This document shows positions 1-9,783 of a stretch of 64,000 nt of DNA, in pieces (position 1 is the stretch's first letter; every line of letters begins with the position of its first letter). The notes beneath the pieces were generated by a model. That model was not told where the DNA came from. It searched no databases and saw only the letters and a list, made by a program, of their open reading frames with translations. A program made the position numbers and the translations under genes. Source of the DNA: Thermoanaerobacterium xylanolyticum LX-11 (lineage in GTDB: Bacteria; Bacillota; Thermoanaerobacteria; Thermoanaerobacterales; Thermoanaerobacteraceae); contig NC_015555.1 of the NCBI RefSeq assembly GCF_000189775.2, positions 755,001-819,000 on the forward strand. The letters run 5' to 3'.

Positions 1-1
1 C

Positions 2-1075
2 AAAGTCGTTGAAGAAATAAAAGAATACGGGAATACGAAGGAAGAAACAAGGTTCTATCTTGCTATGAAAGCATTTGGACATACTGCCTCATACGATTCA
101 CTTATATACAATTATCTTTTGGATAAAAATAGTGTAGAGTTTCCTGACACAATAACTTTTTCTTTTGAGAAATCGCAGGACATGAGATATGGCGAGAATC
201 CGCATCAAAAAGCTGCATTTTACAAAAACTCATTAAAATCTTTTGGAATATCTGAATGCGTAAAGCTGCACGGAAAAGAGCTTTCTTTCAACAATATAAA
301 CGACGCAAATGCTGCGATTGAACTGTTAAAAGAATTTGATGAACCTGCTGCAGTGGCAGTAAAGCATACAAATCCATGTGGCGTTGCAGTTGCAGACAAC
401 ATATATGATGCGTATAAAAAAGCCTATGAATGCGATCCGGTTTCAATATTTGGCGGTATTGTGGCGTTTAACCGCACATTAGATGCAAATACGGCTTTAG
501 AGCTTTCAAAGATATTTTTAGAGATAATAATAGCTCCTGACTTTGAGGAAGAAGCGTTGGCAATTCTTGAGAAAAAGAAAAATGTCAGAATTCTCAAGCT
601 TTTAGGTGGATACGTAAAAGAGTACGATTTGAAGAAGGTAGAAGGCGGAATATTAGTTCAGGAAAAAGATGAAGTTGACTTGTACGATGATAAACTGACT
701 GTTGTCACAAAAAATGCTCCCACTGAAGGTGAGCTTAAGGATTTAAGGTTTGCTTGGAAAGTTGTAAAGCATGTGAAATCAAATGCCATCGTTTTGGCTA
801 AAGACGGGATGACGGTTGGAATTGGAGCTGGACAGGTGAACCGCATTTGGCCGACAGAGCAGTCTATAAAACAAGCAGGTGAAAAGGCAAAGGGAAGTGT
901 GCTGGCTTCAGATGCGTTTTTCCCATTCCCTGATGTTGTGGAAGAAGCAGCGAAAGCGGGTATTACATCTATTATCCAGCCTGGCGGATCTATAAATGAT
1001 AATGCATCGATTGATGCGGCAGATAAAGCCGGGATTTCAATGATATTTACAGGCATAAGGCACTTTAAGCATTAA
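2..1075 (+). CDS. purH: PurH, bifunctional AICAR transformylase/IMP cyclohydrolase (5' truncated by window)
   Basis: This catalyses the last two steps of IMP synthesis, AICAR formylation from 10-formyl-THF and ring closure. The reading frame is open from base 2, so the gene starts outside the window; only the end of the cyclohydrolase (MGS-like) domain and the whole AICAR transformylase domain are present. The motif [14 protein letters not shown] opens the transformylase domain and VKHTNPCG carries the Lys and His typical of its active site. The C-terminus GIRHFKH is the usual end of the family. purD follows after 31 bases, so this is the 3' end of a purine operon. The internal ATG at base 65 is not a real start. 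Confidence 0.96.
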   Translation, partial: KVVEEIKEYGNTKEETRFYLAMKAFGHTASYDSLIYNYLLDKNSVEFPDTITFSFEKSQDMRYGENPHQKAAFYKNSLKSFGISECVKLHGKELSFNNINDANAAIELLKEFDEPAAVAVKHTNPCGVAVADNIYDAYKKAYECDPVSIFGGIVAFNRTLDANTALELSKIFLEIIIAPDFEEEALAILEKKKNVRILKLLGGYVKEYDLKKVEGGILVQEKDEVDLYDDKLTVVTKNAPTEGELKDLRFAWKVVKHVKSNAIVLAKDGMTVGIGAGQVNRIWPTEQSIKQAGEKAKGSVLASDAFFPFPDVVEEAAKAGITSIIQPGGSINDNASIDAADKAGISMIFTGIRHFKH

Positions 1076-1106
1076 ATAGAAGCCCCAATTGTTTGGAGGA
1101 GAGAAT

Positions 1107-2357
1107 ATGAATGTTCTTGTTATAGGTGGCGGTGGCAGAGAGCATGCCATAGTTAAAAAGATCAGCGAAAGCAAAAGGGTAGATAAGATTTATTGTGCTC
1201 CTGGGAATGGTGGTATTTCGGATATAGCGGAATGCATCGATATAAATGTATCTGATGTGGAGAAGCTTAAGAAATTCGCTATTGACAATAATGTTGACTT
1301 GACTATTGTAGGGCCTGAAGTCCCACTGATGAAAGGCATAGTGGATGAATTCGAAAACAGCGGACTTAGAATTTTCGGACCAAGAAGGGACGCTGCTGCT
1401 ATCGAAGGCAGCAAATACTTTACAAAACTACTGCTTCATAAGTACAACATTCCTACAGCCAGATTTAAGGCTTTTGACAGATACGATGCGGCATTAAACT
1501 TTTTGAAGGATGTATGGTATCCTGTGGTCATAAAGGCGGACGGATTGGCGCAAGGTAAAGGGGTGTTTTTAGTATACAGCTATAAAGGTGCAAAAGAAGC
1601 TTTAGACATACTTATGAAGGAAAAACGGTTTGGAACATCTGGTGACACTGTGATAATAGAAGAGATGCTTTTCGGCAGAGAAGTCTCTGTGTTGGCATTT
1701 ACTGATGGAAAGACGATAGTCCCGATGGTATCTGCTATGGATTACAAGAGAATTTACGATGGGGATAAAGGACCAAACACAGGAGGCATGGGCAATATAG
1801 CTCCAAATCCTTATTTCGATGATAAATTGCTTAGTGTTGTGGTGGATACAATATTAAAACCAGTCATAACTTCGCTGAAAAAAGAAGGAATAGTCTATAA
1901 AGGAGTTCTTTATGCTGGGTTAATACTCACAGAAGATGGACCGAAGGTTTTAGAATTCAATGCAAGATTTGGAGATCCTGAAACACAAGTTGTCCTTCCG
2001 CTTTTGAAAACAGATCTTGTTGATATAGTAGAGGCTATAATTGATGAAAAGCTTAGTGATGTAAAAATAGAATGGGAGGATAAAAAGGCTGTTTGCGTAG
2101 TAGCAGCGTCAGAAGGTTACCCTGGTGAGTTTAATACAGGATATGATATAACAGGTGTCGAAAATACAGATGGCGTTTTTGTCTACCATGCAGGAACTAC
2201 AATAAAAGATGGTAAGTACAAAACATCTGGTGGGAGAGTATTGGAAGTCACCGCGCTGGGAAATACTTACCAAGAGGCCAGAAAAAAGGCTTATGATGAG
2301 CTTAAGAAGATACACTTTGAAGGAATGTACTATAGAAACGATATAGGTACCGTTTGA
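1107..2357 (+). CDS. purD: PurD, phosphoribosylamine-glycine ligase
   Basis: GAR synthetase joins glycine to phosphoribosylamine using ATP, the second step of purine synthesis. The protein is 416 aa, normal for the family. It begins with MNVLVIGGGGREHA (N-domain), followed by an ATP-grasp domain (about residues 100-290; KADGLAQGKGV, and EFNARFGDPETQ near the metal site) and a C-terminal domain. I chose the ATG at 1107 because GGAGGA lies 6-7 bases upstream and the protein then starts exactly where the family does; a TTG at 1089 in frame would precede the ribosome site. It is the last gene of the purine operon and is followed by a strong terminator. Confidence 0.97.
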   Translation: MNVLVIGGGGREHAIVKKISESKRVDKIYCAPGNGGISDIAECIDINVSDVEKLKKFAIDNNVDLTIVGPEVPLMKGIVDEFENSGLRIFGPRRDAAAIEGSKYFTKLLLHKYNIPTARFKAFDRYDAALNFLKDVWYPVVIKADGLAQGKGVFLVYSYKGAKEALDILMKEKRFGTSGDTVIIEEMLFGREVSVLAFTDGKTIVPMVSAMDYKRIYDGDKGPNTGGMGNIAPNPYFDDKLLSVVVDTILKPVITSLKKEGIVYKGVLYAGLILTEDGPKVLEFNARFGDPETQVVLPLLKTDLVDIVEAIIDEKLSDVKIEWEDKKAVCVVAASEGYPGEFNTGYDITGVENTDGVFVYHAGTTIKDGKYKTSGGRVLEVTALGNTYQEARKKAYDELKKIHFEGMYYRNDIGTV

Positions 2358-2361
2358 AAGT

Positions 2362-2393
2362 AAACCCGTATGGTTTTGCCATGCGGGTTTTTT
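2362..2393 (+). terminator. Intrinsic terminator after purD
   Basis: A 12-bp stem (AAACCCGTATGG pairing with CCATGCGGGTTT, one G-U) with a short loop is followed by a run of T. It ends the purine operon. Confidence 0.92.
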
Positions 2394-2465
2394 GCATATT
2401 TGTTATCAATCCACACTTTTTGTGATATTATATAATAGAATATCAACAAAATAGGATGTGGTGAA

Positions 2466-3257
2466 ATGGATAGAAGACCGATAGGAGTGTTTGACTCAGG
2501 TGTAGGCGGACTTACGGTATTGAAGAAGTTGAAGGAACTATTGCCAAATGAAGATTACATATATTTTGGTGATACGAAAAGAGTGCCGTACGGCGATAAG
2601 TCTAAAGGTGAAATAGAAATGTATGCAAGGCAAATAATCAATTTTATGAATGAGAAAAATACGAAGATAATAGTGATTGCTTGCAATACTACGTGTGCTT
2701 CAATTGATAAAGATGAATATAAGGAAATTCTTTTTAGTGTGCTGGAAGCTGGAGCTGAAAGCGCTGCAGACATTACAAAGAACAATAAAGTTGGTGTTAT
2801 CGCCACGACGAGGACGGTAGAAAGCGGCAGCTATGAAAAAAGCATAAGGCTTAAAAATGGCGATGTAGATGTTTTTCAAAAAGCTTGTCCGGGATTTGTT
2901 CCGTTGGTAGAAAAAGGGCTATCAGAAAGTGACGAGTCATTTAAATTGGCAAAAGAGTATTTAAAAGCTTTAAACGATGAAGGAATCGATACACTTGTTT
3001 TAGGGTGCACACATTATCCGATACTTTTAAATGCCATCAAAAATGCCGCAAGAGAAGATGTGCTTATAGTTGATCCGGCTGTTAGATTGTCGCATGATGT
3101 GATGAATTATTTGAAAGAAAATGATATGCTTAATTTGACTGGTGGTGTAACTCATTATTTTGTAAGCGGCGATGCGAAAAAATTTGTAGATGTTGCGAAA
3201 CTAATACTAAATGAAGACATTGAGAACATAAGCTACGTTGACATAGAGAAATATTAA
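2466..3257 (+). CDS. murI: MurI, glutamate racemase
   Basis: Glutamate racemase makes D-glutamate for peptidoglycan from L-glutamate without a cofactor, in the cytoplasm. The 263-aa protein has the family signatures: FDSGVGGLTV (Asp and Ser at 10-11), ACNTTCA with catalytic Cys73, and VLGCTHYP with the second catalytic Cys at about 183. The ATG follows GATGTGGTGAA. It has its own upstream region with an AT-rich TATAAT-like box after the purD terminator, and the amidohydrolase gene starts 21 bases downstream, so the two are probably cotranscribed. Confidence 0.96.
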   Translation: MDRRPIGVFDSGVGGLTVLKKLKELLPNEDYIYFGDTKRVPYGDKSKGEIEMYARQIINFMNEKNTKIIVIACNTTCASIDKDEYKEILFSVLEAGAESAADITKNNKVGVIATTRTVESGSYEKSIRLKNGDVDVFQKACPGFVPLVEKGLSESDESFKLAKEYLKALNDEGIDTLVLGCTHYPILLNAIKNAAREDVLIVDPAVRLSHDVMNYLKENDMLNLTGGVTHYFVSGDAKKFVDVAKLILNEDIENISYVDIEKY

Positions 3258-3278
3258 AATGATAAAGAGGGGAGAAAA

Positions 3279-4514
3279 ATGAATGAGATTTTAAAAGAAG
3301 CCATAAAGATTCAAGAGGAAATCGTAGATATAAGGAGAAAAATACATAGAGAGCCAGAGCTGGGTTTTGAAGAGACAAAGACTTCTGAGCTTATAAAGAA
3401 GTATCTTGGCAGTTTAGGTATAGAAACAAAGACAATTGCAAAGACCGGCGTTGTAGGGACAATTTATGGCAATGGGCAGAAAACCATAGCGATTAGAGCT
3501 GATATAGATGCACTTCCAATTCAGGAAGAAAATGACTTGCCTTACGCTTCGGCTGTACCTGGCAAAATGCACGCCTGTGGACACGATGTGCATACGGCAA
3601 TTGCTCTTGGAGCAGCTAAGCTTATATCTAAAATGAAAGATAAGCTTGACGGCAATGTGAAATTTATCTTTCAACCTGCTGAGGAAACTACAGGAGGAGC
3701 TAAGCCTATGCTTGATGCAGGTGTTTTTGATGATCCAAAAGTAGATGCCATCATAGGCTTACATGTAGATCCAGATCTCAATGTTGGACAAATTGGCTAC
3801 ACATATGGAAAAGCTTACGCATCATCGGATATGTTTGACATAAATGTAATAGGTAAAAGCAGCCATGGAGCTGAGCCACACAAATCTGTAGATCCTATAG
3901 CAATATCTGCAAATATAATCAACATGATTCAAACAGTCGTAAGCAGAGAATCAAACCCATTGGAGCCTCTTGTCATAACTATTGGCAGCATTGAAGGCGG
4001 CTATGCCAGAAATGTAATTGCCAGCAAAGTGCGCATGTCTGGCATAATAAGGATGTTAAATGAAGAAAATCGCGATAAGATAACAAAAAGGGTGGAAAGC
4101 ATAGCTAAAAATACCGCGGAAGCGATGGGAGGCAAAGCCGAATTTAATCGAGTGGAAGGATACCCTTGCCTTATAAACGATAGCAATATGATAGACATAA
4201 TGAAAAGAAGTGCTGCATCAATCGTAGGTGATAGCAATGTAATAAGTGTATTGCCGACGCTTGGTGTGGAAGACTTTGCATACTACTTGAAGGAAGTTCC
4301 TGGATGCTTTTATAAATTAGGGTGTGGAAATAAGGAGAAGGGGATAGATAAGCCTATCCACAACAACATGTTTGATGTTGACGAAAACTGCATTCCTTAT
4401 GGCATAGCTATACATGTATTGACTGCCATAAATTATTTGCAAAATGACTCAAAAGACGCAGTTAAGCAAAAGAGGATGCTTAAAAATATGCTTAATTATA
4501 GCGATTCTCTATGA
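3279..4514 (+). CDS. M20D-family amidohydrolase (N-acyl amino acid / hippurate hydrolase type)
   Basis: This is a metal-dependent amidohydrolase of the M20 peptidase family, 411 aa, expected to deacylate N-acyl amino acids or related amides in the cytoplasm. The family motifs are clear: RREIHR-like RRKIHREPELGFEE near residue 20, ADIDALPIQEE, the metal-binding HACGHDVHTA (about 98-107), FQPAEET, and a dimerisation domain in the middle. GAGGGG lies just before the ATG. It sits 21 bases after murI. The substrate cannot be read from sequence; hippurate hydrolase, aminoacylase and N-acetyl-cysteine deacetylase are all in this group. Confidence 0.88.
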   Translation: MNEILKEAIKIQEEIVDIRRKIHREPELGFEETKTSELIKKYLGSLGIETKTIAKTGVVGTIYGNGQKTIAIRADIDALPIQEENDLPYASAVPGKMHACGHDVHTAIALGAAKLISKMKDKLDGNVKFIFQPAEETTGGAKPMLDAGVFDDPKVDAIIGLHVDPDLNVGQIGYTYGKAYASSDMFDINVIGKSSHGAEPHKSVDPIAISANIINMIQTVVSRESNPLEPLVITIGSIEGGYARNVIASKVRMSGIIRMLNEENRDKITKRVESIAKNTAEAMGGKAEFNRVEGYPCLINDSNMIDIMKRSAASIVGDSNVISVLPTLGVEDFAYYLKEVPGCFYKLGCGNKEKGIDKPIHNNMFDVDENCIPYGIAIHVLTAINYLQNDSKDAVKQKRMLKNMLNYSDSL

Positions 4515-4702
4515 AATTAGCATTTTATTAAAATTTTTTTGTAATATATAAAAATAAATTGGAAAACAAAGATGCTCTTGATACATATTTATGCATGATT
4601 TTTTGCCATATATAGCCATACTGATGTATAATCTTGAGAATAGGTTTATATATTTACAAAAATACAGGAAATCTTGCAAAAATAATTTATATGAAGTAAA
4701 TC

Positions 4703-4731
4703 TTGACAAAATTAGATTATTGATGCATAAT
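4703..4731 (+). promoter_or_regulatory. Sigma-A type promoter for the small ORF at 4751
   Basis: TTGACA (4703-4708), a 17-base spacer and CATAAT (4726-4731) make a good vegetative promoter 20 bases before the coding region. The rest of the intergenic stretch from 4515 is AT-rich with nothing else recognisable. Confidence 0.6.
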
Positions 4732-4750
4732 ATGTATTGAAGGGTGGGTG

Positions 4751-4936
4751 ATGAAAATGTTATTTATAATAACATTGATGGCATTTATAATGATATTTGT
4801 ACCCGCAGCGATAGAGAAAGATAACACTGAGTACGAAGAATTTTTAAGAAGCGAGTTTGGCTACAAAGATACGGCTGATGCGACAATTAGAAATGAAGAT
4901 TTCAGTGAATTAGCTTATAGTTACAAGTTAAGATAG
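4751..4936 (+). CDS. Small membrane-anchored hypothetical protein (61 aa)
   Basis: I do not recognise this protein. The first 19 residues are a hydrophobic segment (LFIITLMAFIMIFVPAAIE), followed by an acidic, Tyr-rich soluble tail ending in LAYSYKLR, so it should be a single-pass membrane or exported peptide. The ATG at 4751 follows AGGGTGGGTG; a GTG just upstream overlaps the ribosome site. It has its own promoter and is followed by a hairpin terminator, which supports it being a real monocistronic gene. Confidence 0.6.
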   Translation: MKMLFIITLMAFIMIFVPAAIEKDNTEYEEFLRSEFGYKDTADATIRNEDFSELAYSYKLR

Positions 4937-4966
4937 ATGAAAAACTCCTCCCATTTAAACATGACC

Positions 4967-4992
4967 TCCGGCTATGCCGGATATTTTTATTT
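4967..4992 (+). terminator. Intrinsic terminator after small ORF
   Basis: TCCGGC-TAT-GCCGGA hairpin followed by TATTTTTATTTT, between the small ORF and luxS. Confidence 0.8.
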
Positions 4993-5078
4993 TCTGCATT
5001 AAATCCATCGGCTTAATGTTGGTAAATGTAAAGAAAAATGATAAAATATAATGTATCAACAATTTATGAGGTGATGTT

Positions 5079-5519
5079 ATGGAGATAAAAGTTGAAAGCT
5101 TTAAATTAGATCATAGAACGGTAAAAGCACCGTACGTGAGAAAATCAGGTACTCTGATTGGACCTAACGGTGATGTCGTAACCAAATACGACGTAAGGTT
5201 GACACAGCCCAATGTAGATTCAATACCTACAGGGGGGATTCACACATTAGAGCATTTATTTGCTACTTACTTTAGAGATTATTTCGATGACATAATAGAT
5301 ATTTCTCCTATGGGGTGCAGGACTGGATTTTACCTTACAAAGTTTGGAGACACATCAATTGATGAAATAAAAGATGCATTGAAAAAAGTCTTAGAAAGAG
5401 TTTTAACGACAAAAGAAGAAGATGTACCTGCTACAAATGAGATTCAGTGTGGTAACTATAGAGATCATTCTCTTTTTACAGCGAAGGAGTACGCAAAGGC
5501 TGTTTTGGAAAAACTTTAG
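5079..5519 (+). CDS. luxS: LuxS, S-ribosylhomocysteine lyase
   Basis: LuxS cleaves S-ribosylhomocysteine to homocysteine and DPD, the AI-2 precursor, in the activated methyl cycle. The 146-aa protein has the metal site HTLEH (His55, Glu58, His59), catalytic Cys80 in MGCRTGFYL, and the third metal ligand Cys in QCGNYRDHSLF. Length is slightly under the usual 150-160 aa. It starts at an ATG after GAGGTGATGTT. It is close to, but not in an operon with, the methionine importer on the other strand. Confidence 0.96.
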   Translation: MEIKVESFKLDHRTVKAPYVRKSGTLIGPNGDVVTKYDVRLTQPNVDSIPTGGIHTLEHLFATYFRDYFDDIIDISPMGCRTGFYLTKFGDTSIDEIKDALKKVLERVLTTKEEDVPATNEIQCGNYRDHSLFTAKEYAKAVLEKL

Positions 5520-5569
5520 AAGGTAATATATATTAGGTGCCGCGAATAAACTATTGTGAGGTGTCATGT

Positions 5570-7129
5570 ATGCGCAATAGATCTTTTGTTCGCGGTGCTT
5601 TTATTTTGACTATAGCAAATGTTGTAGACAGGGCTATTGGATTTGTCTTCAGAATCATCCTTTCTAATCTGTTGGGCTCTGAGGGAACGGGGATATATCA
5701 AATAGCACTGCCAATCTACTTTGTATCAATAACATTTATAACATCAGGCATTACGGCTGTTACATCTCGGTTTGTATCTGAGGAAAGAGCCAAAAATAAC
5801 AAAAGAAATATTTTCAGCATAATGAAAGTTTCCTTTTTTATCGTAATTATAATGGGCATAGCAATTTCATCTATAATATTCTTTAATGCCAAGTACATAT
5901 CAAATAACTTGCTCCACGAACCACGAGCGTATCTATCAATATTGATTTTTTCACCTGTACTAATTGTAGTTTCATCATCTTCTATATTCAAAGGCTTTTT
6001 CCAAGGATTAATTAACATGGTTCCTGCATCGGTATCTGAGATAGTGGAACAGATAGTGAGAGTTTTTTTGACGCTGTATCTATTCAGCGTATTTACAGGA
6101 ATGAAGTTGGAATATGCTGCAGCAATAGCCGTATTTGGAATAGCCATAGGAGAAGTCACAAGTTTTATCATGTACATATTTTACTATAGGCGTGAATTGA
6201 AATACATAAATGAGGAAATGCCAAATGAAGGGGAGATTTGGAATAAGGTAGATATTGCAAATACAATAATAAAGACGTCTTTTCCTATTACTATTTCAAG
6301 GATGATTGTAAATATCTTGGATTTGTTTGAATCTCTCATCATACCTTCAAAGCTTGTCAAATCAGGACTTTCACACAAAGACGCTATATCTGAGTTTGGA
6401 AAGTTATCTGGAATGGCTTATCCACTTGCATATATGCCTGCAGTTATAACAATGAGTTTGTCAGTGACAGTGCTTCCCGCTGTGTCAGAAGCGGCATCTT
6501 TAAAAAGATGGGATGTAGTAAGGCAGAGGATAAATCAAGCCATAGGATATACTACTATGATAGGCATACCAGCAACCGTATTGTTTTTGATGTTGCCTGA
6601 TGAAATAGCTTCATTGCTTTACCCTAAAAGTCCTGGAGTAGGTTTGTTAGTTAAGGTAATAGCTGCAGGAAGCATTTTTGCATACCTGGAGTCTATAGTC
6701 ACAAGCATATTGAATGGGCTTGGGATGCAAAACTTGGTTTTGAGAAATTCTGTCATCTGGACTACAATTTCTGTGATTGCCATGTATCTATTAGTTCCTA
6801 TACCAAGTTTAAGGCTTTTCGGGTATATTTACGGCTTCATATTCGCTGATGCTTTTGTCTTCTTCTTAAATTTTAAAGCATTGGTTAAGATTACTAACTT
6901 AGAAATTGATTTTAACAATTGGTTCTTAAAACCGCTTATAGCTGCGCTTATAATGGGGATTTACGACACGATTATTTATTTTAATCTGGTTACAGCAGTA
7001 GCAAACGAATGGATTACAATGTCTATTACAGTATTATCAGGATTTTTAGTTTACATTGCATCATGTCAACTTATAAAGCTTCCATATTTAGAAGATTTAA
7101 ATAGACTTATATTTTCAAGGAATAAATAA
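5570..7129 (+). CDS. SpoVB-like polysaccharide/lipid flippase (MOP superfamily)
   Basis: A 519-aa multi-pass protein with about 14 hydrophobic segments spread over its whole length. It resembles the stage V sporulation protein B / MurJ-like group, which moves lipid-linked precursors across the membrane. The start RSFVRGAFILTIANVVDRAIGFVFR and the segment FQGLINMVPASVSEIVEQIVR are typical of SpoVB-type proteins. I chose the ATG at 5570 (GAGGTG seven bases upstream); a GTG at 5537 in frame adds 11 residues without a ribosome site. SpoVB proper and other polysaccharide exporters of the family cannot be told apart here. Confidence 0.82.
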   Translation: MRNRSFVRGAFILTIANVVDRAIGFVFRIILSNLLGSEGTGIYQIALPIYFVSITFITSGITAVTSRFVSEERAKNNKRNIFSIMKVSFFIVIIMGIAISSIIFFNAKYISNNLLHEPRAYLSILIFSPVLIVVSSSSIFKGFFQGLINMVPASVSEIVEQIVRVFLTLYLFSVFTGMKLEYAAAIAVFGIAIGEVTSFIMYIFYYRRELKYINEEMPNEGEIWNKVDIANTIIKTSFPITISRMIVNILDLFESLIIPSKLVKSGLSHKDAISEFGKLSGMAYPLAYMPAVITMSLSVTVLPAVSEAASLKRWDVVRQRINQAIGYTTMIGIPATVLFLMLPDEIASLLYPKSPGVGLLVKVIAAGSIFAYLESIVTSILNGLGMQNLVLRNSVIWTTISVIAMYLLVPIPSLRLFGYIYGFIFADAFVFFLNFKALVKITNLEIDFNNWFLKPLIAALIMGIYDTIIYFNLVTAVANEWITMSITVLSGFLVYIASCQLIKLPYLEDLNRLIFSRNK

Positions 7130-7130
7130 T

Positions 7131-7157
7131 AAAAACCCGCTTTAAACGGGTTTTTTT
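7131..7157. terminator. Bidirectional terminator between spoVB-like gene and metQ
   Basis: AAAACCCG and CGGGTTTT pair, with A-run and T-run on either side, so it can end both convergent transcripts. Confidence 0.88.
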
Positions 7158-7161
7158 AATG

Positions 7162-8007
7162 TTAAAAGGCAGGAACTATAGCGCCTTTGTATTTGTCTTC
7201 TATAAATTTCTTGACTTCATCAGAATTTAAGGCTTTTGCTAATTTTTGTATTGCTGGGTCATTTTGATTGTCTTGCCTTACAACTAACACATTAGCATAA
7301 GGAGAATTTTTGTCCTCCATAAAAATTGCATCCTTTAAAGGATTTAAGTTTGCCTCTAATGCAAAATTAGTGTTTATAATGGCCAAATCTACATCTTGAA
7401 GTGTCCTTGGAAGCTGAGGTGCTTCAAGCTCTACAATCTTTAAATGCTTTGGATTATCCACTATGTCTCTCGGGGTTTGTGTAAGACCATTTGGATCTTT
7501 TAACTTAATTAACCCTTCTTTTTGCAGTAAAAGCAGCGCTCTTCCTTCATTTGTAGCATCGTTTGGAACAGCCACTGTTGCACCGTCTTTTAGTTCATCT
7601 TTTGACTTAATCTTTTTTGAATATGCCCCCATCGGTTCTACATGCACTTTGACTAATGGCACCAATTTTACATTGTTTTTCTTCTCAAAGTCCTCAAGGT
7701 ATGGAACGTGTTGGAAGAAATTTGCGTCGATTTGCTTGTCGACAAGTGCAGTATTTGGCGTCACATAGTCGGTAAATTCTTTTATTTCAAGGTCTACGCC
7801 TTCTTTTGCAAGAATAGGCTTTACTACATTAAGTATTTCTGCATGGGGGTTTGGTGTTGCACCAACGACTATCTTCGTCATTTTAGTAGAGCTATCTGTG
7901 TTTGAGTTTGCATTAGATGTAGTAGATACGTTATTTGATTTTGTGCATCCTGATAAGATAAATGCAAATGTCAATATGAGAGTGAGAAATAAAAATGATT
8001 TTTTCAT
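7162..8007 (-). CDS. metQ: MetQ, methionine-binding lipoprotein
   Basis: Substrate-binding lipoprotein of the MetNIQ D/L-methionine ABC importer (NlpA family). The 281-aa protein has a Lys start, hydrophobic core and lipobox LSGC with acylated Cys21, then VVGATPNPHAEIL, a family signature. I chose the ATG at 8007 since AAAGGATGG lies upstream; an in-frame ATG at 8025 overlaps the end of metI and lies upstream of that site. It is the last gene of metN-metI-metQ, which is under SAM-I riboswitch control, and this supports methionine rather than another substrate. Confidence 0.94.
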   Translation of the reverse strand: MKKSFLFLTLILTFAFILSGCTKSNNVSTTSNANSNTDSSTKMTKIVVGATPNPHAEILNVVKPILAKEGVDLEIKEFTDYVTPNTALVDKQIDANFFQHVPYLEDFEKKNNVKLVPLVKVHVEPMGAYSKKIKSKDELKDGATVAVPNDATNEGRALLLLQKEGLIKLKDPNGLTQTPRDIVDNPKHLKIVELEAPQLPRTLQDVDLAIINTNFALEANLNPLKDAIFMEDKNSPYANVLVVRQDNQNDPAIQKLAKALNSDEVKKFIEDKYKGAIVPAF

Positions 8008-8021
8008 CACATACCATCCTT

Positions 8022-8699
8022 TCATCTTTTATCAACTTTTTTTGCAAGATAATTTCCAATTCTTTGTACAATTTCTACAAAGATTATTAAGACTATGATT
8101 GTAGCTATAAGCACATCTGTCTGAAACCTTTGGTAGCCATATCTTATAGCCAGATCTCCTAAACCACCTCCTCCAATAGCACCTGCCATAGCAGAATACC
8201 CTAAAATATTTATAACCGTAAGAGTTATTCCCAATATAAGTGATGGTAATGATTCTGGAATCATGACTTTAAATATTATCTGTGGTATTGATGCACCGAC
8301 AGATATAGATGCTTCAATGACACCCCAGTCTACTTCTTTAAGAGATGATTCTATGACTCTTGCAACAAATGGAGCTGCAGCAACTGACAATGGTACAATA
8401 GCAGCAGTAGGCCCTATAGTTGTGCCAACAATAAGCCTTGCCAATGGGAAGATTGCGATTATGAGGATTATGAACGGCACTGACCTCATGACATTAATTA
8501 CAGTACCTAATATCTGATTTAACTTTAGGTTTTCCTTTATATGGCCTTTATCTGTTATGACGAGTATTATGCCGAGAGGCAGTCCTATGATTACTGAGAA
8601 AAGTGTTGAGAAAAATACCATGTACAAAGATTCCCAAAGAGGCTCCTCCATAAGTTGCCACAAGTTTAACAGATACTGCAATGTATTAGATGACACCAT
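8022..8699 (-). CDS. metI: MetI, methionine ABC transporter permease
   Basis: Membrane subunit of the methionine importer, 225 aa with about five hydrophobic segments and the permease-ATPase coupling motif (EASISVGASIPQIIFKVMIP). The sequence YSAMAGAIGGGGLGDLAIRYGYQRF is typical of MetI. It overlaps metN by 14 bases and is followed by metQ 14 bases on, so the three are translationally linked. Confidence 0.95.
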   Translation of the reverse strand: MVSSNTLQYLLNLWQLMEEPLWESLYMVFFSTLFSVIIGLPLGIILVITDKGHIKENLKLNQILGTVINVMRSVPFIILIIAIFPLARLIVGTTIGPTAAIVPLSVAAAPFVARVIESSLKEVDWGVIEASISVGASIPQIIFKVMIPESLPSLILGITLTVINILGYSAMAGAIGGGGLGDLAIRYGYQRFQTDVLIATIIVLIIFVEIVQRIGNYLAKKVDKR

Positions 8700-9708
8700 T
8701 TTTAAGCACCTCTATTCTAAGACCATTATTTTCTAAAAATTTTATCGCATCTTTTATGGAATTTTGTTCACCGCTTATTTTTATTAGGAGATTTCCTACT
8801 TGTGAGTTTTGCACTCTTTCGATATTTCCTGAAATGATATTCACTTCAACATCGAAATTTTTTATCATGTGAGATATGACAGGCTGGTTGCTGCTGCTGC
8901 CAAAAAACGATAATCTTAAGACTTCCTCGTTTGGGTTATCGTCATCAAGCAATATGTCTGGTGGAAGTTCAGCTATCATATCTTTTAAAAATCTTTTAGA
9001 TGTTTCTGTTGAAGGGTTTGAAAAGATGTCTATTACATTTCCTTCCTCGATTATTCTGCCGTCTTCCAAAACTGCCACTTTGTCGCACAGATTTCTTATG
9101 ACAGACATTTCGTGCGTTATTACCACGATTGTAATTCCATATTGCTTGTTTATGTCCTTTAAAAGATTTAAGATGGATTCTGTCGTTGTAGGGTCTAAAG
9201 CGGATGTGGCTTCATCAGATAGAATTATGTCTGGATTGTTTGCTAAAGCTCTTGCGATTCCTACCCGTTGTTTTTGCCCGCCAGATAGCTGTGCAGGGTA
9301 TGCGTACTTTTTATCTTTTAAATCTACTACATCCAGCAATTCATCAACGCGCTTTTTTATGGCAGAATCGCTGACTTTCGAGATCTTAAGAGGAAATGCT
9401 ATGTTCTCATACACTGTAGAGTTCATCAAAAGATTGAAATGCTGAAATATCATGCCAATCTTTTTTCTCATATTTCTCAGTTCTTTTGGCTTTAACTTTG
9501 TCATTTCTACGCCGTTTATCAGTATGCTGCCAGATGTAGGTTTTTCCAACATGTTGATGCACCTTATCAATGATGATTTCCCGGCACCGCTTAGACCCAT
9601 TATGCCATAAATTTCACCATCGCTTATAGTTAAGTTGATGTCCTTTAAAGCTACTACATCTTTTCCGTTTGTGTTGTAAACTTTGCTTAAGTTTTTTATT
9701 TCGATCAA
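8686..9708 (-). CDS. metN: MetN, methionine ABC transporter ATPase
   Basis: ATP-binding subunit of the methionine importer, 340 aa. It has Walker A GLSGAGKS (about 38-45), signature LSGGQKQR, Walker B IILSDEATSALD and the C-terminal NIL domain (from about 265), the regulatory methionine-sensing domain of MetN proteins. It is first in the operon; the SAM-I riboswitch lies 75 bases upstream on the same strand. Confidence 0.96.
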   Translation of the reverse strand: MIEIKNLSKVYNTNGKDVVALKDINLTISDGEIYGIMGLSGAGKSSLIRCINMLEKPTSGSILINGVEMTKLKPKELRNMRKKIGMIFQHFNLLMNSTVYENIAFPLKISKVSDSAIKKRVDELLDVVDLKDKKYAYPAQLSGGQKQRVGIARALANNPDIILSDEATSALDPTTTESILNLLKDINKQYGITIVVITHEMSVIRNLCDKVAVLEDGRIIEEGNVIDIFSNPSTETSKRFLKDMIAELPPDILLDDDNPNEEVLRLSFFGSSSNQPVISHMIKNFDVEVNIISGNIERVQNSQVGNLLIKISGEQNSIKDAIKFLENNGLRIEVLKNGVI

Positions 9709-9751
9709 ATCATTTCACCTTCTTTTCGCAAATTTAATTTAAAAAAGCAAT

Positions 9752-9779
9752 AAAAAAAACCTCCAATGAAAGAGGTTTT
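9752..9779 (-). terminator. Riboswitch-controlled terminator
   Basis: On the minus strand AACCTC-TTTCATTG-GAGGTT is followed by a T-run. It is the expression platform between the SAM-I aptamer and metN. Confidence 0.85.
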
Positions 9780-9783
9780 GTCC